Assembly: GCA_002423905.1 (NCBI GenBank)
Contig: DIVC01000025.1
Span: 14,486-30,378 of the forward strand
DNA length: 15,893 bases
DNA from: Idiomarina sp. UBA6142
Lineage (GTDB): Bacteria; Pseudomonadota; Gammaproteobacteria; Enterobacterales; Alteromonadaceae
Direction: 5' to 3'
Below are positions 7,359 through 13,340 of this stretch, piece by piece; positions within the stretch are counted from its first letter, which is position 1; each line of letters begins with the position of its first letter. The position numbers were made by a program, and so were the translations under genes. Below the pieces are notes generated by a model that was given only the letters and a program-made list of their open reading frames with translations, was not told the origin of the DNA and did not search any database.

Positions 7359-8168
7359 ATGAAGATAAAGAATAGAGATATCAATATTTTCAGTATGTCA
7401 GCGCTTGATTTGTTTGCATCAGGAATGGGGGCGTTTATTTTGTTGGCGGTTATTGCGCTGCCATTTTTTGGTAATGTTTCAAAAATTCCCACTGAAGCGC
7501 CATTAGAATGTCCTAAACCCATCGTTTGCCCTAAACCTGTTCCCTGTGAAGTTTGCCCGCCGCCAACACCACCAGGTTTCAAGAAATTAGAGAAGCTGGA
7601 TATCGTCGTGGTATTAGATATTTCCGGTAGCATGGGTGATGAAATAGCCAGTTTGAAAGCAGAAATCAGGGATATTGGCGCCTTACTGGACCGTTTATCT
7701 GAACAAGCCGCGTTACGCATCGTGGTATTTGGTGATGATTCATTTGATCAACCAGTTACCCATTATCCGTTGACCCTAGTCAGCAATTTAAGTCAGATTG
7801 AAAGCCAAATTAGATCGATCTATGTTGATATCGGCATGGGGCGCGGAAGTAATAGTCGCGAAGGTGAATCAGTTTTTCCCGGCATGAGTGAGGCCTATCG
7901 CACCCCATTTCGCCCCGCCGCAAGCAAAACAGTGGTGGTTTTGTTAACCGACGATAAGCCCCATGTTGGCCATGAACCGCGGTTATTGGATAGCACGCGA
8001 CAATTTGTCAGTACTGGAAATCGTTCGGTATCGGTGCGTTATTCTGGCAATAATGCCGCTCAGCGAAGTTATTACGAACAATTAACGACTATTGGTGGAG
8101 GTACCTTTATGGGAGACCAAAATGGTTCGTTAACTGCGGCGTTGTTATTGGCCTTGTTACCACCCTAA
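7359..8168 (+). CDS. One-TM periplasmic VWA protein with ExbD/MotB-like N-terminus
   Basis: A 269-residue protein. A short cytosolic tail (MKIKNRDINIF) precedes one transmembrane segment, about 15-37, that starts SALDLFASGMGAF. Asp17 sits at the membrane entrance, as the ion-carrying Asp of MotB and ExbD does. A linker (about 50-73) of repeated Cys-Pro units holds four cysteines (C51, C57, C63, C66). Residues about 80-265 are a von Willebrand A domain with the metal-binding DISGSM motif (D87, S89, S91), a later LLTDDKP acidic motif (D198, D199) and GGGTF near the end. The MIDAS residues look intact, so it should bind a divalent cation and a protein ligand. It is the natural partner of the MotA/ExbB-like protein at 3468-4283. 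GAGGA at 7345-7349 supports ATG 7359. VWA is firm; the stator role is inferred. Confidence 0.82.
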   Translation: MKIKNRDINIFSMSALDLFASGMGAFILLAVIALPFFGNVSKIPTEAPLECPKPIVCPKPVPCEVCPPPTPPGFKKLEKLDIVVVLDISGSMGDEIASLKAEIRDIGALLDRLSEQAALRIVVFGDDSFDQPVTHYPLTLVSNLSQIESQIRSIYVDIGMGRGSNSREGESVFPGMSEAYRTPFRPAASKTVVVLLTDDKPHVGHEPRLLDSTRQFVSTGNRSVSVRYSGNNAAQRSYYEQLTTIGGGTFMGDQNGSLTAALLLALLPP

Positions 8169-8173
8169 CGCCC

Positions 8174-9058
8174 ATGAGTGAATTGCAACCCGGTAATAGC
8201 ATTCATCGTTATGAGATCCTAAAAGTTTTGGGAAGCGGGGCGTTTGGCGTGGTGTACTTAGTGCAACATAAGACTCTTGGCTATCAAGTGGTGGTAAAGG
8301 AATACTTGCCACAAGCACTGGCGCACCGGGTCCAAGGACGGGTGGTGCCGCTGCAGGCTAATGTTGAGGACGTGTTTGAGCAATCGCTGTTGCGTTTCAA
8401 ACAAGAATGCGAAACGTTATTAACGCTTAATCATCCCAATATCGTCTATGTGTATGACTGCTTTTATGACGGTGGTACTGCCTATATGGTGATGCATAAA
8501 GAAACTGGCAATACGCTATGGGATAGCTATGCTCAACAAGTACAGCAGCAGCAGCGTGCCTTGCGTTGGCAACAGTTGGCGCGCATCATGCCTGGCGTAC
8601 TGCAAGGCTTAACCTATATGCACCAGCGTGAGCTCATTCACCGCGATATTAAGCCGGGTAATATATTTTTACGGGCTGGATCACAGATTCATCCGTTATT
8701 GATCGATTTTGGTGCGGTCAAAGTTGGGCGCGGCTATAGCAGTGCCTATGCTCAGAATACACCCGTTTATGCAGCACTTGAGCAAGACTACGATATTCAT
8801 CCAATTGGGCCATGGACCGACGTCCACGCATTGGGTGTCATGCTGACCGAACTATTAACCGGGCAACGCCCACTGTCAGCCTACGAGCGTCAGCAGCAGG
8901 TGACCGCCGGCGGCGTTGATCCAATTGTGTCGTTAATTAACGACATCATTGAGCGCGAGAGTGCCGAGCTGGGCCATGCGTTATTGCAGGCCACCCAACT
9001 GCATCCACAACAACGGTTGCAAAGTATTGAAGAGTTACAGCGTGCATTACCCCATTAA
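8174..9058 (+). CDS. Soluble Hanks-type Ser/Thr protein kinase
   Basis: Transfers phosphate from ATP to Ser/Thr; the FHA proteins and membrane partners of the operon are plausible targets. The whole 294-residue protein is one kinase domain with no membrane segment. The motifs are complete: glycine loop GSGAFGVVY (20-28), catalytic K42 in VVVKEYLP, helix-C E78, HRDIKPGN (H156, D158, K160, N163), DFG (D178) and a P-loop-end variant VYAALEQ in place of APE. KEYLP after the lysine is shared with KEFLP in the kinase at 13341-15635, so the two are paralogs of one subfamily. It starts five bases after the VWA stop with no clear ribosome site, which suggests translational coupling. VWA, kinase and PP2C genes lie side by side, as in TerY-type triads. 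Confidence 0.93.
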   Translation: MSELQPGNSIHRYEILKVLGSGAFGVVYLVQHKTLGYQVVVKEYLPQALAHRVQGRVVPLQANVEDVFEQSLLRFKQECETLLTLNHPNIVYVYDCFYDGGTAYMVMHKETGNTLWDSYAQQVQQQQRALRWQQLARIMPGVLQGLTYMHQRELIHRDIKPGNIFLRAGSQIHPLLIDFGAVKVGRGYSSAYAQNTPVYAALEQDYDIHPIGPWTDVHALGVMLTELLTGQRPLSAYERQQQVTAGGVDPIVSLINDIIERESAELGHALLQATQLHPQQRLQSIEELQRALPH

Positions 9059-9082
9059 CTTCGTTTGCTGCAGGAGCCGCAC

Positions 9083-10705
9083 ATGACCACCGCAGAAGTC
9101 ATATTAGAACTATCCGAGCAGGCAGGGCGGGACTACAACCAAGATCGTCTGATCGTGCTGCGTGACCCGCAATCAGGTGATTTTTTAGCCGTTGTTAGCG
9201 ATGGTGTAGGTGGTACCGCGAAAGGTGAAGTAGCCGCAGAATGTCTGCTCACAACAGCGCAAAACGTATGGGATCAACGGACCGATTTTAACTCGGCACA
9301 GCAGTTACTCGAGGCCTTATTCCAACAAGGGAATGCGGCTATCGCTGCAGCGAATAAAGCTGGCACCAATACTGCTGCGACCTTGGTGGCGGTTGCTTCA
9401 GTAGGATCTGAGTTGATGTCGGTTCACGCCGGTGATTCGCGCATTTATCAATGCCGCGCCGGACAGGTGATCAAAGTGACTCAAGATCATTCGTTGGCCT
9501 ATGCTAAGTTCAAATTAGGTCAAATTAAAGAAGAGGAAATTGCAACTCACCCCGGCCAAAGTCAGTTATTGAACTGTATGACCGGTCAAGACGATGTGCA
9601 TGCCGAATACAGTGCATGGCAGGTCGATGATGGTGATTATATCGTGCTCTGTACGGATGGATTTTGGGAATTATTTGCACAGCAAGACATGGCTGAGTTA
9701 GCCGCTAACGAAAATCGCCACTTTGTGATCGCTAATCGCCTCGAACACATACTACAGGACAATCCACGTCATGATAATACCAGCGCTGTTATGCTCAGGT
9801 GTGGCAGCGGCTTTGGCCGCAGCAGTCAGCAATCATCGATGACCGCTGCGCAACCAGCAGTTAAGGGAGCGAAAACCGGCAAAAAACGTTGGGCCTCGTT
9901 GATTGTGATGGTCGCCTCAATGGCTATCGCTGCGTTGCTATTGTGGCCCATGCAAGTGGATAAAACATCTCCAAGCCAACCTGTTGAGCCGCGTGAGCAA
10001 CCCAAACCGGACTCAGTAGTTGTGCCATCAGAGCCAGCACAACCGCTTGAGATACCGCAACCAGAAACAACCGAGTCTGAGCGACCACAACAATCTGACG
10101 ATAATAATCAGCCGGCACCAACTGCCGAGCCGCCAAGTACTGAACAGGAACGTGGTGACCCTGAAAACCCTACCGATCAACTCAATCGTAAGCTCAATGA
10201 AGCGCCACGTGACAGCATTCCAACGGATGGCAGCAAACCCGATATTGAAGTTCTTAAGGACCATTTACGTGATGGTGGGGTGATCAATGAACAGAGTGAG
10301 TTGGAGCAAACCGACGAAATAATTGATGAACAAGCGCATATTGTTTCAGTGCAATTAATGATTCATAACACCCCAGTTTATGGCGCTATGGTTCGTTACC
10401 TGAAAACGGCGACTGGTTTGCAACTCATTAGTGGCCGGTTAGCCTACCTAGAGACTATGCCAACCCAACCACAATTAGATGTTGAACGTTGTTTTATGCG
10501 CTATCAACAGCAACAGGACCGTCTTGGTGAGCACATTCAGTTACTACCGGAAACATCAGCAAAACTCTATATCGATGCCGGTGATTCGATCTATTTCTGG
10601 GCACTTCAGGTTGAGCAATCAACCGCACCCAAGCTTGCTGAAATTCATTTGCGCGATGCCAGTTGTGATTTGTTGCGTGCAATTCCATTGCAAGTATCAG
10701 GTTAA
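9083..10705 (+). CDS. Membrane-anchored PP2C phosphatase with periplasmic C-terminal domain
   Basis: A 540-residue protein. Residues 1-240 are a complete PP2C domain: GRDYNQD (D21), VVSDGVGG (D40), HAGDSRIYQ, VTQDHSLAY, LCTDGFWEL (D192) and DNTSAVML (D231, N232). A basic stretch precedes a transmembrane helix at about 270-288. Residues 290-410 are a Pro/Glu/Gln-rich linker, probably unfolded in the periplasm. Residues about 412-540 form a domain I do not recognise, with two cysteines (in VERCFMR and DASCDLL) that could form a disulphide. Phosphatase activity would be cytosolic, with a periplasmic input or tether. ATG 9083 is chosen over TTG 9065 because CAGGAG at 9071-9076 is well placed for it. 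The next gene starts five bases after the stop. Confidence 0.88.
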   Translation: MTTAEVILELSEQAGRDYNQDRLIVLRDPQSGDFLAVVSDGVGGTAKGEVAAECLLTTAQNVWDQRTDFNSAQQLLEALFQQGNAAIAAANKAGTNTAATLVAVASVGSELMSVHAGDSRIYQCRAGQVIKVTQDHSLAYAKFKLGQIKEEEIATHPGQSQLLNCMTGQDDVHAEYSAWQVDDGDYIVLCTDGFWELFAQQDMAELAANENRHFVIANRLEHILQDNPRHDNTSAVMLRCGSGFGRSSQQSSMTAAQPAVKGAKTGKKRWASLIVMVASMAIAALLLWPMQVDKTSPSQPVEPREQPKPDSVVVPSEPAQPLEIPQPETTESERPQQSDDNNQPAPTAEPPSTEQERGDPENPTDQLNRKLNEAPRDSIPTDGSKPDIEVLKDHLRDGGVINEQSELEQTDEIIDEQAHIVSVQLMIHNTPVYGAMVRYLKTATGLQLISGRLAYLETMPTQPQLDVERCFMRYQQQQDRLGEHIQLLPETSAKLYIDAGDSIYFWALQVEQSTAPKLAEIHLRDASCDLLRAIPLQVSG

Positions 10706-10710
10706 GCAAG

Positions 10711-13275
10711 ATGTCTAGCCTGCTCCGACATATCGCACTCTGTGCCATTTGTTTCACCATACCGATGGTGGCATACAGTAATGATAATAGCGGGCTAAGC
10801 GCTGCAGGCTTACCGTTGGTTGAACGTATCGAGCAGTTGCCGCCAGCAAATAGCCCGCTCACCGATAGCGCAAGTCTTCAACAGTGGCTGAATGATCATG
10901 CGCAATGGCTTGGTGTGTCGCCGCAAAGTCAGCTGCAGATCAATCTCTACAGTGTTAATCCGCAGTATCAAATTGCCTGGTTACAGCAACAAGTGAGCGG
11001 AATTGATGTGTTCGGTCATCGCAGTACTTTAATTATCCATGATGGGCAACCTTATAGTCTCAGTCGCGTCACCGCGGACGTCACAGCACAGGAATTTAAC
11101 GCTACTGAAATTGACCGCGCCAAACTCCAGCAAACGCTGCAAGAGCTTGCTATTGAAACTGCGGATGATACCTCGATAAACCCAGTTTATGTGCGTGAAG
11201 CCGATCAGCTAACCGCCAGTTGGCGGGTCGTTAACGGGCTCACTAAAAATGGCGACAATTATCCCTATGAACTCCATATTGCCATCGATGGGCGACTACT
11301 TGATGCGCTCCCACGGGAGTTTTCGATTGATTACAAGCTAGTTGACGTGGATGAGATGTGTCGAGTGATGGGGGTCAATTACGATATTGATCGGCACGCG
11401 CTATTCACCCTCACTGACACCTATGAATCCACCTATGGCCTAGCCACATCAGCAGCCACAGCGCCGACGGCGATGAGCCGACGCTTAGCCAACTTATTAG
11501 ACAGTGGCACTGAATTTCTGCAAAAAGTGTTAAAACAGCCTGGCCTAGACCGTGCAAATCAAGTGACATTATATGCCCTAGTAGGCACCAAATTTGGTGA
11601 TACAGCGTTGAATTGCGGGGCCAATTATAATACCAACGCGAATTTTATGGCGGTTAATGACAGCCTATCGGTCACCCAAATTCATGCGCCTTTTTTAGAT
11701 AATCCTGAGGTAATTCTGCATGAACTGGCCCATGGTATTGTCTTTTATGGCTCAGGCTTAGTGTATAAAGCCGAGTCAGGCGCCCTCAACGAAGCCTTTA
11801 GTGACGCGGTAGGGGTCGCTTACGCAGCATGGGCAAACGGACGCACAGCAGCGCCGAGCCAGCGCGACTGGCAGTTATGGATAGGCACCACAGAGTTACT
11901 GCGGGACTTTGCTTTTCCGCGGCGCGTCAGTCAAGTCCCGCAAGCCATCGGGCAGATGCCTGACCATTATTCTGAACGCTATATTGGCAATGCTGATTAC
12001 GGCGGAGTGCACTATAACTCGTCGATCATCAACCATGCTTTTTACTTAATGGTGGAAGGCGGCCAGCACCGTCGACTGGGTAGCATTGAAGTCCCTAAAA
12101 TAGGTATGGATAAGGCATTACAGCTGTGGCATTTCGCCGCCACGCGCATTTTGACACCGGTATCTGACTTCCGTGATGCCCGTTATGCCTTCGCCGATGC
12201 TGCTGAGATTCTGTTCGGTGAATATGAGATGGAACGCACAGCGGTTCACAAAGCCTTCGATGCGGTTGGTGTAAAAGGCGATTGGGTGGAAAAAGTGCGA
12301 CCACCCAAAGTAGACCCAATGCCTAAGCCAGAGGTTGATAAACCACAACAACCGCAACAACAGCCAAAAGTTGAACTGCCGAAAACGCCACCAGCCAATC
12401 AGCCACAACCGCCTGAAGAGCTTCAAGAATGGCAATTAAGCAGTCAGCATATGGGGGTATTAGTGGTTTTGCTGGTGATGACCATGGGTTTATGGCTTGT
12501 TTTAAAACGCTCTAAACCCGGCACTGTGCAACGCTATGGAGAGTATCAACCCTACCAACCGGCTGCGGCTGGTGGCGAAATGCCGCAAGCAAAACAACGC
12601 GGACCGGGGCGGGTGATTGCCTTTCTGCATTACCGCGGTGAACGCTACCCGTTTACGGATAACCAACTTGCTGATGGTATCACCGTGGGTCGTTCAAGCA
12701 GTGCTGATATCGTTATTGCCAATGCCTCTGTATCAAGTTTTCATATAAAACTGGGGCAACGCGATCGCCAATTACGGGTCGAAGACTTGGGTTCAAGTTA
12801 TGGTACTTGGTTAAATGGCGAGCGTATCAGTGCGCATCAGCGTTATGCTTTTCATTTGCCGGCAGAGTTACGACTCGCCGAAGTCAGTATTCAGCTCACT
12901 GCGGATGACCATAAACCTGTCGTCGCAAGTAGGCCTGATAGTAATGTCTTGCGTTTGTCGGTGAATGGCCAGACTTATTCGTTGAGCCAAAGCAAGGCGC
13001 TCGGTGCCGGATACACACTTGGACGTGCCAGTGATAACGATGTGGTGCTGAATAACCCAACTGTATCTGGGCGGCACGCGCGTATTATCTATCGTCAGCA
13101 GCAGTGGTGGTTGGAAGATTTGAATTCTAGTTATGGCTCAGCAGTGAAGCGCAGTAACCAGAAGGTTATGCTGAGCAAAGGAGAGCGAGTCAAGCTGCTC
13201 GGGGTAACAAAATTATATTTGTCAGATAGCACCATTGAAATAAACGACAGCAATGATGGCACGATTTCACTTTAA
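10711..13275 (+). CDS. Periplasmic M4 (thermolysin-like) metalloprotease fused through a TM to two cytosolic FHA domains
   Basis: An 854-residue protein. Residues 1-24 are a signal peptide; about 50-135 resemble the FTP propeptide of thermolysin-type enzymes. The peptidase domain has HELAH (H337, E338, H341), GALNEAFSD with the third zinc ligand E361 exactly 24 residues after H337 as in thermolysin, and GGVHYNSS (H434), matching the catalytic His231 region. It should be an active zinc endopeptidase. A Pro/Gln/Lys-rich stretch (about 529-570) leads to a TM at 581-598, followed by KRSK. Two FHA domains follow in the cytosol. FHA1 has GR at 660-661 but SSFH where SR-x-H is usual, then SSYGTWLNG. 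FHA2 has GR at 771-772 and SGRHA but SSYGSAV in place of the Asn-Gly loop. M4 enzymes are normally secreted and about 550 residues long, so this architecture is unusual. Confidence 0.88.
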   Translation: MSSLLRHIALCAICFTIPMVAYSNDNSGLSAAGLPLVERIEQLPPANSPLTDSASLQQWLNDHAQWLGVSPQSQLQINLYSVNPQYQIAWLQQQVSGIDVFGHRSTLIIHDGQPYSLSRVTADVTAQEFNATEIDRAKLQQTLQELAIETADDTSINPVYVREADQLTASWRVVNGLTKNGDNYPYELHIAIDGRLLDALPREFSIDYKLVDVDEMCRVMGVNYDIDRHALFTLTDTYESTYGLATSAATAPTAMSRRLANLLDSGTEFLQKVLKQPGLDRANQVTLYALVGTKFGDTALNCGANYNTNANFMAVNDSLSVTQIHAPFLDNPEVILHELAHGIVFYGSGLVYKAESGALNEAFSDAVGVAYAAWANGRTAAPSQRDWQLWIGTTELLRDFAFPRRVSQVPQAIGQMPDHYSERYIGNADYGGVHYNSSIINHAFYLMVEGGQHRRLGSIEVPKIGMDKALQLWHFAATRILTPVSDFRDARYAFADAAEILFGEYEMERTAVHKAFDAVGVKGDWVEKVRPPKVDPMPKPEVDKPQQPQQQPKVELPKTPPANQPQPPEELQEWQLSSQHMGVLVVLLVMTMGLWLVLKRSKPGTVQRYGEYQPYQPAAAGGEMPQAKQRGPGRVIAFLHYRGERYPFTDNQLADGITVGRSSSADIVIANASVSSFHIKLGQRDRQLRVEDLGSSYGTWLNGERISAHQRYAFHLPAELRLAEVSIQLTADDHKPVVASRPDSNVLRLSVNGQTYSLSQSKALGAGYTLGRASDNDVVLNNPTVSGRHARIIYRQQQWWLEDLNSSYGSAVKRSNQKVMLSKGERVKLLGVTKLYLSDSTIEINDSNDGTISL

Positions 13276-13293
13276 CCATTACAATTTAAAATC

Positions 13294-13321
13294 AATGTAA
13301 ACAAAAATGTTTCATTATAAT
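13294..13321 (+). promoter_or_regulatory. Possible internal promoter with imperfect inverted repeat
   Basis: The 65-base gap before the last kinase gene is AT-rich and holds a perfect TATAAT at 13316-13321, but no good -35 box lies 16-18 bases upstream. AATGTAAAC (13294-13302) and GTTTCATT (13309-13316) pair with one bulged base around a six-base A-rich spacer. This could give the kinase-FGE gene its own start or regulator site. AT-rich chance matches are the alternative. Confidence 0.3.
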
Positions 13322-13340
13322 CAGGCGATAAAGGTCGGTA

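Noticed and set aside
3468..8168. Zorya-type anti-phage system
   Set aside because: The MotA-like and one-TM pair recalls ZorA/ZorB, but the partner has a VWA domain in place of an OmpA-like one, and no ZorC, ZorD helicase or ZorE nuclease is present.
7359..10705. Tellurite-resistance TerY triad (VWA, kinase, PP2C)
   Set aside because: The three families are adjacent, but the VWA protein is membrane-anchored and periplasmic, and no TerB-F or other Ter genes are in view.
10494..10862. Antisense frame across the PP2C/protease junction
   Set aside because: It overlaps two well-supported genes on the other strand and shows no recognisable motif.
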